Assembly (NCBI GenBank): GCA_002794785.1
Contig: NBBA01000012.1
Coordinates: 1,178,001 to 1,242,000, forward strand
Length of the DNA stretch: 64,000 nucleotides
Source: Coniferiporia sulphurascens
Lineage: Eukaryota > Basidiomycota > Agaricomycetes > Hymenochaetales > Hymenochaetaceae
Reading direction: 5' to 3'
Shown: positions 1 through 11,833 of the stretch, in pieces
Layout of the letters: every line of letters begins with the position of its first letter
Position numbering within the stretch: the first letter of the stretch is position 1
Made by a program: the position numbers and the translations under genes
The notes under the pieces: model-generated
Database searches by the model: none
What the model was told of the DNA's origin: nothing
What the model saw: only the letters and a program-made list of their open reading frames with translations

Positions 1-256
1 ACCAATTCTCCAGTATAATTAATTTAGGAATGTAATACCTGAACGTTTCTAATCCACGCGTACCCTGCACAAACGAATAGGAATCTCCGAATGCATACAC
101 ATGTTCAATGTTCTTCCAGTCGAAATCCGCTTTTGAGATAACAGTGCCAAAGCTTGATGCGCTACCAGAAATTGAACTTGCCGAGACTAATGGACTCCAG
201 CACAAGATTATCGCGGAAAAGAGGCCGATCACTTGTTGAGGTGAAAAGAACAACAT
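1..256 (-). CDS. Secreted SGNH-hydrolase/CE16-like carbohydrate esterase, 5' exon only
   Basis: The minus strand opens with ATG at 256 and reads about 73 codons to a GT donor at 38 (exon 39-256). The first ~26 residues are a hydrophobic signal peptide ending in a VSA-like cleavage site. About 50 residues in lies AFGDSYSFVQGT, which carries the Gly-Asp-Ser block I nucleophile of GDSL/SGNH hydrolases. In CE16 acetylesterases this block is likewise followed by a GTxG segment. The intended role would be extracellular deacetylation of plant or fungal polysaccharide. The remaining blocks (Gly, Asn, Asp-x-x-His) lie beyond the left edge, so family membership rests on the N-terminus alone. It is divergently oriented to RPL17 with ~890 bp between them. 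Confidence 0.6.
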   Translation of the reverse strand, partial: MLFFSPQQVIGLFSAIILCWSPLVSASSISGSASSFGTVISKADFDWKNIEHVYAFGDSYSFVQGTRGLETFRYYIPKLIILENW

Positions 257-1143
257 TGTGCGACAGGAGGATTCAGCGAGGTCTACCTTGCGGCCCAAGA
301 AATATACGAATTTTAAGGATCAGATGATGCTGGCACGCTTCGGTGGGGTCCAACCGCTACGGTCCGGAGAGTCCATCGTCTGACGAAAGACGTGTGTGCT
401 TGGGGCTGTTAAAGCCGCAACTTATGTTCACGTGAACATGTAAGTGTCAGACGCATAACGGTCCGAACGAGAGAAATCAGCCAGAGCACTGAAGACAACG
501 CGCTTTCACGACCGTCCAGCCGATCAGAATCATGCCGAGGATACAAATGTATTTTGATCGGTAACACTTTTAGCACTTACACGTGAACCTTCGACGAATT
601 TAAAAAGTGACGAGTAACGGCAATAACCTCCGGGATTCAAGACTGATTTTCAAAATACGGGAGGCCGTTTTTGATAGGCTGAAAGTTGAACCAGAGAAGC
701 AATTCCAACAAACGGTGTAAACCGCGACTGAAAATGCTCCGTTGAATACATAAGACAAGTCCGACCGGCAAAGATATGCAGACGGATCCAAGTACGGCAA
801 AGGCCAGATACGGTGAAGCAACAAGTACTAGAGGGTAGGCTGAACGTCTTCCTTAGTTGAGGGCATGAGCGAAAATTGCTCCTAGACGCTAGTTGAGATA
901 TACCGTATGTTTTGCTCTTCCATACACTCGATGCACACATTTTGTAACGCATCAACTCGAGCAGATCAATGGCAAAATGGTAAAACCAATTAATATTAAC
1001 AAGCGAATGTGCTCCTCGGAAGATGCCGCAAAACTGCACAGTACCGTTTGCTTAGTAACAACGCTATTTTCTCACACAAACAGAAATTATCGAGTGTACG
1101 CAAGGACGCCGAGACTGTGTTCAGCAACTTCAAGACCTCAACG
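257..1143. other. Intergenic region between divergent esterase and RPL17 genes
   Basis: No coding sequence is supported. Short open frames on both strands lack family motifs and show no plausible splice continuation. The stretch should hold both promoters. A pyrimidine-rich tract typical of ribosomal-protein promoters is not obvious. Confidence 0.5.
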
Positions 1144-1898
1144 ATGGGTGTGTTATGCCGTTTTTCTGTCCCTTTGTTCCATGGTTTGACAATACAATAG
1201 TTCGTTACGCCTCCGCCACGCTCGCTTCCAACCCCGAAAAGAGTGCGTCAGTTTCTATGCAGGTGGACTGGGAACCGACGCTGACCTGAGTTTTGTCCAC
1301 CGCGCCTTTAGCCTCCCGCGCACGCGGCGAGTACCTCCGCACACACTTCAAGAACATGCGCGAGGTTGCGGCGGCCCTTACTGGCCTGAAGCTCACGAAG
1401 GCGTACTCGTATCTCGGCGATGTAGCCGAGCACAAGCAGATTATCCCCTTCCGTCGTTTCGCGGGCGGCGTCGGACGTGCGAGCCAGGCGAAGCAGTTCA
1501 AGGCGACCCAGGGTGCGTAGCTATCTAAATTGGCAGGTGATGTATTTTTCAAATACGAGCGTGAAGGTCGCTGGCCCGAGAAATCCGTCAAGTTCATTCT
1601 CCGTCTCCTCAAGAACGCCGAATCGAACGCGGATGCCAAATCCCTGGGTCTCGAGGATCTGTTTATTAAAAACATCGTGGTGCAACAGGCACCCAAGACC
1701 CGCCGCCGCACTTACCGTGCCCACGGTCGTATCAACCCGTACCAGGGCCACCCGTGCCATATCGAGGTTATCCTCGGCGCGACGGATGAGGAGGTTGAGC
1801 GTGCGAAGGACAAGGACGCCGTTGCGAAGGCCACGTTCACGGGCCTCAACAGACGGCAGGTAGCGAGGAAGCGGATCGAGGCGGCCCGTAGCTCGTGA
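1144..1898 (+). CDS. RPL17: 60S ribosomal protein L17 (uL22 family)
   Basis: Structural protein of the large ribosomal subunit whose loop lines the peptide exit tunnel. Four exons join in frame to 192 residues: 1144-1147, 1201-1242, 1312-1512 and 1567-1898. The first exon is just ATGG, followed by a 53-nt intron, so the protein starts MVRYAS. uL22 hallmarks are [32 protein letters not shown] and the very conserved [14 protein letters not shown]. Length matches eukaryotic L17 (about 185-190). No in-frame ATG exists directly before the VRYAS codons (the triplet there is ATA), which is why the split start was chosen. All introns are GT-AG, 53-69 nt. Confidence 0.95.
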
Positions 1899-2678
1899 GT
1901 GGGGTGCGGTGCTAGTGCTGTATGTTTTGGGGATGCGGGATTGACGGATGAATGCTGATGGAAGAGTTCCATGCGTATGTCCCGCGTCTTGTGTTCTGTA
2001 CCATGCTTCATGTTCCTATGGCATATTTGACCAAAAACTATTTTATGCCGGCCTTTTTTTCACTCATAGCACTGGATGCACTGTCCCGTCAAGATTGATA
2101 GATCTGATTCACTTTGCTAGTCCATGATCCTCTCGGATGTCTGTGAAATACCAAGTGGACTTCCCAAGTGCTTCATTGGGTGTGAACTTTATTTGAGGCC
2201 TTCTGATTTAGAGCGCCACCCATATACCTCCCTTAAAATGTCTAGGTCACCTACCAATGCCGTTCATTGCTAAAAATCAACCGTCTTGGAAAGTTGTGAA
2301 TCCACAGCGATCAAAATGAATCGTAAGCAGAGGTATATTCATGAAAAACATGAGCCAAAAATCAGTGCAAGGGTAAGTATGTGCAGCAGATGAATCACTA
2401 ACAGCGCGGAAACGTGTCCTAAAACAATTAAGAGAGTGTTCGAGTCAAAGAAAAACGTCAGGCCCACTGCACACCGTAAAGGTGCTATGTACGGGGCACT
2501 TCATTAACAGCTAAACGAGACGATACATCCATGAGCCAGCGAACCGTGAACGAACGGTGATCGGAAGAAATAAGCGGAAATATGTATGTATGCACTAGCG
2601 TCTAGATGCGCGCGAAAATGTGTGTACCCGTCACGGACGAGCGACACACGAAACATTATGAGACTGGAATACGGGCTG
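1899..2678. other. Convergent 3' intergenic region
   Basis: The stretch lies between the stop codons of RPL17 (+) and the F-box-like gene (-). No open frame with coding character was seen. It should contain both 3' untranslated regions. Confidence 0.5.
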
Positions 2679-5010
2679 CTAACGCGCCTTCCAGACGCGC
2701 GCGGACGCGAATTCCATGTACGTGAGGAGCGGACAAGCTAATGCCCATTGCTCGACAAGTCGCTGTTCGAGGGCGATGCCTGCCTGTAGATCCGCGAGCG
2801 ACGGTTGCCTAGGAAAGACGTGTGCACCCATACCCACACTACGTCTATTGCTCCCCCAAGGATCGTCATCGTCTTCATCATCTGAGCCGCCTGATGTCGA
2901 GAAAAGCTCCAGACGCTGCAGAGCCTGGAAGCGCGCAAGGGCCAGCGTAAGCTGCTCATGCAAACCCTGTGTGTAGATACTGTTAGCCATTATCACTTGT
3001 CTACGGATTCGGTGAACAGACACATACATTTTCGGGACCGCTCCAGCCTATTGCAAGCGCCTCAAGGCTGGCTCCCACCTCTGTACCAACTGCATTTAGT
3101 ACACGGCCGATCGTCCGCCCATCAACCTTTGCTGTACATCGGACCCGGAGTTCGCGTAGTGTCGTGCCCCTCCCGAATCCAGCACGACGCGCCTGTCTCG
3201 CTGCCCTCCAGCTTACGTCGGGTTGCTTGTTTTTGGACACTTTAATGCCCGCAGCAGCGAGTGACTGGGCAATCTCTATGGGTCGCAGACCTTCGTACAG
3301 ACTCGTCGTGAGTTCGATGTCGACAGTACGTAAAGGACGTCCGGGGACAAGCTGTGTTGCGAGCGTCAGCGGCGCGGTCAGGTGCGTCAGTTTTGGCAGG
3401 ATCTCGTGAAGGGGCTCTTTCTCCTTGACAGATAGAAAGTAGGAAGGTAGGGGAGGGACTGGCGGGACACCGTCAATAGGGGAAGTGAGCGGAGAGTGCG
3501 ACGGGGACGGGGACGAAGAGCCAGGCCGTGACGCTGTCGGAATAGGAAGACAAAAGACGTCAGGGAGGTTAAGTTCCGTTATTCCCGGGTGCAGCTCGAG
3601 GAAGCGAACAAGAATTGCCCCAAATGCTGTAGAGAGCGTTGTGCGCCCGGACAAGGTGAGCGAGGAAAGAGACGATAGCGGTGGTAGAAGCGATTGCAGC
3701 TGCGATGGAAAAGATTGTGGAGATGGACACGGGGACCTTTGTGACTGACGTACGGGGAGCAATGCCACAAGTAAAGATGGAGGGGGCTGCGCCAAAACTA
3801 AAGTATCGACGTTGGGAAGGAGCGAAAGAACACGCAGAAGAATATATTCCTCCGGAGAAGACGTCATTGAAATATTCGGCGCACGCCGAGGTATGCTGTG
3901 TCTTGAAGATATGGAAGACGACAATGGGGAACTTGAAGTATTTAAACAGACCCAGCGGAAACTCCTAACACGGCTTGCCACCTCAGGATTGCTCACGAGG
4001 GTTTCAAGCATCCTTCGTTTCCGGTTTTCCTCCTCTCGTAGGTCGTCAGAGTCAACATTCGTATACAGCGAGTCTCTAGCAGCACCAAGGAACGCGCGGC
4101 ATGTGTGCGCCAGGCAAAAGAGACTTCCGGGCGGGAAATACTTCATGGTCAGCTGCAGTACATCGATTAGCTTTTGCGACGGTGCGGTGGGCTCTTGTTG
4201 CGTGATCCTGCTTAACAGTTCCCCAATACTCTCACACGACTCTGACCCCGCATATTTCAGTGGCTCGTGAATCAGGCTGGCATTTGTCGAGGCATTAGGT
4301 GACGGCAAAAATGAGACGGAGACCACGATGGAGGGCGGACGCGACCCGGATCTTGATAACGACGCAAGAAGCGAACCCTCACGCTCCTCTTGCGCATAAG
4401 TTGAAAGATCAATGGAGCTCGCAATCTGTCCAAGACCGGATGGTGGTCTAATTTCAGGAGAAGGCGGTGACGGCGAACGAGAAGTATAGGTATACGACCT
4501 TTCATTGCCGCCATTGAGGACGCTGTTGGTCCTCCCTCCGGAAATGCCCTCCACGCCTCGAAGGATGCCAGCAACCTTTGTGCGTGATGGCTTCGGCACG
4601 AATATCGTCGTGAGCGCGAGCCTTAAATTTAGAGACGGCTTTTTGCGAAGCGCTGCTCCTTTCAGCTTCTCCGGTTCGTGGCCATGATCGGCAAGCTGGG
4701 CGCTCGTGAGGGAAGAGAAGCTTTTGGAGGAGATACTCTTGGAGACGGGAGGTGGCGACTCAGAGCTCGGAGGCGGCGGCAGCGGTTTGGTTGGCCTCTT
4801 TTTCGACAACTTCCTGGTCAGCGGCGCACCGGGTTTTGTCTGCGCTTTTCGCGAAGCCCCTTTTCCATCGAGTTGCTTGCTACCTGGAGGAAGTGGGAAG
4901 GAGAAGGAAGCGTTCGCGTTCGCTCGAGGAGTGAGCTCTTCTGGAGAGAGCGGCTGGGATGAACCCAGACCAAAGAGCGAAAGTCGTCGCACATGTTTCG
5001 GCCTGGACAT
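2679..5010 (-). CDS. F-box-like / leucine-rich-repeat type protein, uncharacterised
   Basis: Two exons (5010-3028 and 2966-2679) separated by a 61-nt GT-AG intron give 756 residues. The N-terminal ~150 residues are basic and Pro/Ser-rich (SKKRPTKPLPPPPSS), probably disordered. Around residue 280-310 lies an F-box-like helix pair (LIDVLQLTMKYFPPGSLFCLAHTCRAF split over the motif). The second half has Leu-spaced segments ending in LRELRVRCTAKVDGRTIGRV and a C-terminal Asp/Glu run (DDEDDDD), as in basidiomycete proteins with degenerate LRRs. If the F-box is real the protein would recruit substrates to an SCF ubiquitin ligase. The start is the first ATG of a long open frame. Specific function unknown. 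Confidence 0.75.
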
Positions 5011-5322
5011 GGCGCCTAACGACAGGAGGGAGAAGTGAACGGCTAGTTATGTACTTTCAGCGCGGTTTGTACGGTCATGAGAAGACACGAGGCCGCACCT
5101 TGGGTAAAATAAACGAGCGTGGCATGAACGAGCGACTAGTATTGGCAAAAATGTTCTATGGGTTTTTTCAGTTTAACGGTGTGCAACGTCGAGGACGCCA
5201 ACGACGAGCATCACTCCCGGGGATGTATGTAGTAGAGGTTAGAGACGGCCCGGGATTTTCGGGCTTGGAACTCTATACGTAAACTGAAATCGTGTCGCCG
5301 CAACTTACCTTCAACCACAACC
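5011..5322. promoter_or_regulatory. Putative bidirectional promoter
   Basis: A 312-bp gap separates the divergent starts of the F-box-like gene (-) and NDUFS4 (+), so it must carry both promoters and 5' leaders. This is inferred from spacing; no specific element was recognised. Confidence 0.4.
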
Positions 5323-6096
5323 ATGTCCTTGCTACGCGCCGCACAGAGAGGCGCAACCGGCCGTAATGCTGTATTCTCGGCATCCGCCCTTGCCCGCTTC
5401 CAAAGTACCTCCGCACCGCAGACCGACGTAGAGGTTGCTCAAGCGAAGGCGTCCGGGGTTACGACGACCGTCCCGCCAAAAGATGCGGTCACAGCGGACG
5501 TTATTAGCGGCGCTCCTGGTCTGTCTTCTTGTCTCGGGTATATCCATCGCAAACGATACTGAATAAGGTGAACAGGCGAGCTGCGACACAGGACTGTGAG
5601 GGTTTACAAGCCAACACGGAGTACGATGCAGAGCGGAGGTGCACGAGGAGAAAAGTGGAGGATCGACTTTGACATTCTGCAGGGAGGCGGACGATGGGAG
5701 AACCCGCTTATGGGATGGGCAAGCTCGTAAGTAACTCAGTGCGAACTGTTTCCTGGGTCGACCGCTGAACAGATTGTATCTGCACCTCAAGTGCGGATTA
5801 CGTGCAAGGCACACGCATGTCGTTCCGCTCAAAAGAGGACGCTATCCATTTCGCCGAAAAGCAGGGTGCGTTTTACCAGTTCTCCGACTTGTTCGCTCGA
5901 GGCTGACACTGTTCGCTATCTAATCGCTAGGATGGGACTACTTTATGTAAGTGGCAATGTTGGATCACGACGTTCATTCCGCTCAATAATAAACTCCTGC
6001 AGACAACCTGACACCGTGAAGAGGATTCCTCCCAAGAATTATTCGGAAAACTACCTTTACAACCCAAACAAGCTTAGGATCTGCAAGACGAAGTAG
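5323..6096 (+). CDS. NDUFS4: NADH:ubiquinone oxidoreductase subunit NDUFS4 (18/21-kDa, AQDQ-type)
   Basis: Accessory subunit of respiratory complex I, on the peripheral arm near the N module. Five exons join in frame to 176 residues: 5323-5518, 5576-5726, 5792-5865, 5931-5946 and 6003-6096. The N-terminus is an Arg/Ser/Ala-rich mitochondrial presequence (MSLLRAAQRGATGRN, then RFQSTSA). The mature part has the family signatures VRVYKPTRSTMQSG, GGGRWENPLMGWASS, FRSKEDAIHFAEKQGWDY and C-terminal VKRIPPKNY...NPNKLRICKTK. Exon 4 is only 16 nt. Length agrees with fungal 21-kDa subunits. Start ATG fits the presequence. Confidence 0.93.
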
Positions 6097-6715
6097 ATTT
6101 CGCATCTGTAGAGACAATGGATTATTTTCTCCTCTGTGCAAATAATGCGTGAAACGCCGTCTCCAACTGCACTTTAATCTCAGGATCAAATCGCTTAGGC
6201 ACGGGAGCAGCCAACGATATTATTGCGTACGGCTCCGTCCCACCTTGCGAAGCTTCAATCAGGCCAAGCTTCCGTCACCCATGCTGGCTGGAGTGCTTCT
6301 ATATGCCTAGTCGGACATGACGCTCGGAAGCATTGATACTTGATGTCGCCCATCCGTTCTTTTTTTGATTATGAACTATTCCTCGTCGCTGCCTTGCCTT
6401 TTCCGCTGACGAAGATTGCTGGTCAAAAAAGTACTCAAGATTCTATCTAGCTAAGTCGGGGTGTTCGGTGATGATAATGAACAGCAGCTGCGTAAGAGCC
6501 GGACTTAAGAGATAAAGTGAAGCAGACTGAACACCATGTATAGAGGGGGATACGTGACGCAATTTTACGGCTGTCACGTTTGCTCGTCGCGTAGGTCACG
6601 GCACATTCTGACGCGTGCTAGATTGACGACTAGTACGTACTAAGAACAGTCCTTCACGGTTCATCCTAGTATATCACGAAAGAGCAAAGGCGCAAAGGAA
6701 TCCGAAACTAGCAAA
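6097..6715. other. Intergenic region upstream of MSH5
   Basis: This lies between two same-strand genes. It should hold the NDUFS4 3' UTR and the MSH5 promoter. No supported coding sequence. Confidence 0.45.
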
Positions 6716-9700
6716 ATGAAGAGCAAGCGGAAGTCACTGGTCGACGATGATGATGACGGGCAGACGAGGGAGCTGAGTGCAGACATAATTGACGTTAAAT
6801 TTGAACAAGGGTCCGAGTCAACACGGAAGAAAGTGAGATGGGGAACAGAGGACTCGGTAGAAAATGCTAGCGAAAGTGGTGCACAGGAGAGGAGCAGGAA
6901 TGAGGCACGGGTGACACAGATCACAAATGAGAAAGTGCGTATATGGCGATATGAACAAAGCCCTCATATGGTCTGAATGTTGAATTACATTAACCAGATT
7001 GTTCTTGCCGTGTACTCGCAACAGTAAGTCGATGCTTTTGCGTCAAATGCGCCCCCAATACTTATCGTGCGCATATATGCAGACACAGAGTTGGCTGCGC
7101 GTACTATGACCCCGCAAGACTTGTAATGCATGTCCTAGAGGACTCTGCAGAGAGTTCTCATTATGATGTAACGAAGCTACGTGAGTTAGGCCATTCGTAA
7201 CTCACATTTTCACGCAGTCACTTTAAAGTCTCCGCCAGTACTTGAACAAATTGGTCCGGATATTACTCTCACGAGTTCGAGAGCGGACGAAGCTTCTATA
7301 GATACTATCCGGGATTTTAGTGAGCTTTCCCATTCGGTTGTGCTCTGTGCCTTCTTTAAAGACCCCTTCACATGATAAGTGGAAGAATCTAGTGGTCTGT
7401 TCCAAATTCGGCCGGCGAAGGATTTCACTCCAGCGAAAGGCCGCGATCGCCTCCTTTCCCTCAGTTTCCTCTCCGAACTGCCATTTGAAGAAGCAAACGC
7501 GTCCTCATCTAATTCCTCGAGTGACGCACCCACAAATGCTTACGAGTTTATGCGAGGAAGGCGTAACCTTACTGGAGACCCGTCATTAAAGCGGTGGAAT
7601 GCCAGCATTAGGGTTGGTAACTTCACATCATTGGAAAGCTCACCGTTATGTGTGAGTTAAGTGTGACTATATGCACCCGCACCGACTCTTAAACCCGGTT
7701 GTAACTTGTGACAGGTTTCCGCCATAGGGGCCCTCTTAGATCATCTTGCAAAAGTTCGTGCGATGGCTGACCTCGAGAATGAAGGTATCGGGGGTCTCGA
7801 TGTCAGAGCGATCGAGTCGATATGCCTGTATGCCAATATAGTGGTTCATTTTCAAACCGCTGAATGGCTTCGTACTTTAGGGATCAATTCATGCAAATCA
7901 ATGCGGACGCATTATCGTATGTCTAATCCTCCCTCCTTTAATATCCCTCGTGTGCTAATTGCGTGCTAGCTCCTTGCAGGTGTTTGAGACAGAAAGTCAT
8001 GCATCAGTTCATTCAGACAAGACGAAAGAGGGCTTGTCTCTTTTCGGTATGACATCTTAAAGCCAAGCGCGCAGTTGTTAAATCATGCACGAATTTGAAG
8101 GAATATTGAATACAACTCAGACATCCCTTGGCCGCCTTCTCCTTCGCCAATGGCTTCTTCGTCCTTCTCTATCTATCCCTGTGATATCTAGTCGACACGA
8201 TGTTGTCGAGTGTTTGATCAGGCCAGAAAACATCGTGACTTCTGACGCAATGCACAACCATCTTAAAGGCTTAAAAAACGTCCCAAGAACTTTACGTCTT
8301 TTGAAATCCGGCAAAGCGAATTTGAACGAATGGCAGGGTCTTATCAAGGTGTGCAGTTATAATCGTACCCGTGTGTTCAGACATTCCTCAAGTCTCTTCG
8401 GAAATACTACAGTTCACGTTTCATGCTGCTCTTCTGAAGGAAGCGCTCGCGGAGCTCAATCACGTCGACGAGGTTGAGATACTTAAGAAGGTATGGCTAC
8501 AGTGTGCGTTTTGCTGATATGAAAGACTCTTCACTTATACCTGAATCAGTTGATTGTCATTCTTGACGTGACCAGTTTCCGCGAAGTCGGCAATGCGGTG
8601 CATGAGACGGTAGGTCATCTCTTGGGTTTGGTGGAACGTTGTACAAAAGTGATTTTGTCATAGATCGATTGGGAGGAGTCCTTGCATGCAGGCCGGGTCT
8701 GCGTGCGCCCAAACATTGATGAGCAGCTCGATCAATGGAAGCACATTTATAACGGCATTGACGGAGTCTTAGTGCGTTCCATCCCTTTTCATTCGGAGTG
8801 CGGCATAAAATCCCAAACTTGTAGTTCCGAGTCGCGGAGCAGATCGGCGAAACGGTTCTGGCTGATTACGTGCCTTCTCTCAACGTCGTTTACTTCCCCC
8901 AATTAGGTCTGAGGACCATTGTCAAAGGGCGACTTATGGACTGCCTTGCTAACCTCTCGACAGGCTTTCTCATTTGTGTTCCTATGCAAGAGAAATGGAC
9001 AACAGAAAGTGGTATCGACGTGTTTGATGGCTGGAGCTTTCAGGTTGACTTTCTTCCTTTCGGGGGCTACACAAACTGACCTGTTATTTCGAAGTTTTCT
9101 TCGGAGTTTGGTTTCTTATTTTTGCTTTAGCTCAAATTTCTAACGAATTTGGAAAGGACACATGTTTACTTCAAATCGGAACAAATGCGCGGTAAGCATT
9201 ACACCCTTTTTATGTCAGAACATCTATAAATCTAGTCAGACATGGACACCCACATCGGTGACCTCCATCCCTCCATTGTTGGTTCGTCTAAATCTCCTCA
9301 TGCATTTGTAGGAGCGAATTCCGTCTTAATTTCCGTCGAAGACCGTGAAATCGAGATTATCCAAGCGTTGCTTGATAAAGTTCTTCTCTTTAACGACGTG
9401 ATAGCGCAAGCGTGCGATGCTTGCGCAGAGCTTGACTGCCTTCTGTGTTTCGCCGCGGCGTCTAGAGCATTCGACTATCACAGGCCTGTGATGACGGAGG
9501 AAAACATCATACAAATTCGTCAAGGGAGGTGCGCTATACTAATTCCCAAATCCGGGTGATATGCTTGTTGACATGAAATTGTAAGGCACCCTCTGCAAGA
9601 GCAGGTAGTAGATACGTTCGTTCCTAACGACGTCCTTGTAAAAGGGGGCACTGGCTTGGATGTCGTGCCCGAAGGTGAGTTCCCAGAAGATGAGGAAGCT

Positions 9701-11331
9701 CAAACAGTGGCGGACGCAAAAAGTGTCCTGGTGCTTACTGGGGCGAATGCATGTGGCAAGGTGTGTTGAGACGTTCACTTTTGACACGTAGCTGTCTTTG
9801 AAAATACATCCTAGAGCATATACCTCAAACAAGTTGGTTCCTTATTTCGTCTGGCGGATGTTTTGAACTTCTCCCCTTTCTAGACTGCTCTGATTCAGTA
9901 CATGGCACAAGTGATTACTCTTCCTGACTTCAGTGGCCGAGTCTAACTATTTATCAGATTGGATGGTTCTGAACACTCACGTATGTTTCGACCTATTACT
10001 TACCCAAATTCTCCAGCTTTGTCCCAGCAGAATCAGCCACTTTGGGCATTGTGGACAGAAGTATGCGTCATTTACTCGCGGACAACACGGGATCGAGTCT
10101 TATTTGCGTCTTTATAGTCTATACCCGCGTCCAAACGCGTGAATCAGTCTCCAAAGTATTAATTCTTTCGCTCTGCCCGCGATTGACTCGTCTTGAATGC
10201 GCTCCTTTGCTTGCTGTCCCTGTGCTACCTGTTACGTCCTCAACAGATTCAGTCTGCTTTCATGATAGATCTTAATCAAGTCTCGCTCGCTCTGCGTAAC
10301 TCGACACCGCGTTCTTTGATATTACTGGACGAGTTCGGCAAGGGTACTCTCTCTACAGGCTAGTATGGGTACTTGTTTGCTTGTCTTATCCAGCCTCGTC
10401 TATTCGTCTGCTATTCATGGGTCCATCTTGGTATCTATTATTCAACCATATTCAAATGAGACCCCCGAAGACGTTCACCATCAATTTAATGCCACTCTTA
10501 TTTCACAAGTTCTATTCGAGCTTATTGTCTCCTCATTTCCAGATGGTGCCGGACTCTTTTGTGGTGTTATTCGCTCACTTCTTGCTCGTGGCTCGACTTG
10601 TCCGAAGGTACTTGCAGCAACACATTTTCATGATGTCTTCCATGCGGATCTGCTCGACCCGGCTCTGCCAATTACATTCCTGCATATGCAAATCCTATTA
10701 CCTGGCTTGTCTGGTGAAAATGATTTAGATGGGGTAAATAATATCGCAGAAGATGATGATACTGGGCTCGAGACCGGTGATGACAATGACGACGGAGTAC
10801 ACGCCCAATTAAAGTGGGGCGAAACGATCACGTATCTTTACAGGTAAGTATGCGCTTTAAAAGTGTATCCAACGGCGTTTTTACTTTTCCGTCGGGCTGA
10901 ATGTGAACAGGGTTGCTCCTGGTCTCTCATTCGACTCGCATGCTGCGCGCTGTGCACAAATGTTTGGCCTTCCCCGCAAGATTGTTCGGCGGGCGCAATA
11001 CGTCAGGTAGGTAACTTTTCGTCTTTTCATGCGCTTCCCCATCCCTGTGTCTGCCGAAAGAATTATCTTACACTGAACGCTCTTCCACAGCTCGCTCCTC
11101 TCAATGCACAATCTCACGCGTCTACTCGACGAAGCTATCACACCGGAGGAAGCTGGGGAACTCACCCAGGCGGAGGAAATTTGTCGGCGCTTCATAGCAT
11201 GGGATATCAATGCGGCCAACTCTGGTGGGGATGTTGAAATGGGTGTGGGCGCAGGGGGCGTGAAGGCAAAGTTGGCAGAAATCCTAGGAAGGACAGAGAC
11301 TGAGGGTAAAAGGATTGAGAGTGAGAAATAG
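6716..11331 (+). CDS. MSH5: Meiotic MutS homologue MSH5
   Basis: MSH5 pairs with MSH4 to stabilise meiotic recombination intermediates for crossing over. Many short exons; checked ones include 6716-6934, 6998-7023 and 7083-7180. The first ~75 residues are acidic/basic and disordered. Then follow the connector ([27 protein letters not shown]), lever/clamp ([22 protein letters not shown], split here as motif) and the ATPase. The ATPase shows Walker [14 protein letters not shown], then [14 protein letters not shown], Walker B/signature [11 protein letters not shown] and AATHFHDVF. It lacks the MutS mismatch-reading N-terminal domain, as expected for MSH5 rather than MSH2/3/6. An Asp/Glu-rich insert follows the ATPase core near 10740-10800. 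One exon is only 8 nt (9958-9965) and one intron is GC-AG (10361-10542). Start is the first in-frame ATG; an upstream exon is possible. Confidence 0.9.
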
Positions 11332-11833
11332 CATGGATAGGCTCCACGCGATTGCGAAAAGCAAATACCGCTCCGATGGACTGGAGAATTAACTAACGGC
11401 ATTGTACACACTAGTACTATGATTAATAGGACGTTGCGAGTCACTAAGTCACCAACCGCAATAGAGTTGGTTGGCGCGTAAAAGCACGTGACATGCGTGT
11501 GACAGCTACGGGCGACTACCACGTGACTCTACGTAAGTAAATTCTTGAATAAGCGGCAGCCACATTTACTACGGTCGAGGGCACGGTGCGTTTGCAGCGT
11601 CGCTGGTGGCTTCACGATAATTCGGCTCTATCGCCCGTACATTCGAGCTTGTCGAATTCTATCCTGAACGTATAAGATAGCTTGGTGCAAAAGGAATTCA
11701 AGACGGGATTCGATTGGAACGGAAGAGCGACGTGCCGGTGCATACCAGTACTATTGTCTACCACCAACCATCTAGACCATCGTACTCGCAGGCCAATGAA
11801 TTATTGCGCACAGAGCGCCTGAAACTCGTTGAC
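11332..11833. other. Intergenic region between MSH5 and Rictor gene
   Basis: It holds the MSH5 3' UTR and promoter of the next gene. The Rictor reading frame stays open upstream of 11834 back to about 11714 but without an ATG, so part may be an unrecognised 5' exon. Confidence 0.4.

Noticed and set aside
1205..1711. Long minus-strand frame opposite RPL17
   Set aside because: It is antisense to conserved ribosomal-protein exons and has no motif of its own.
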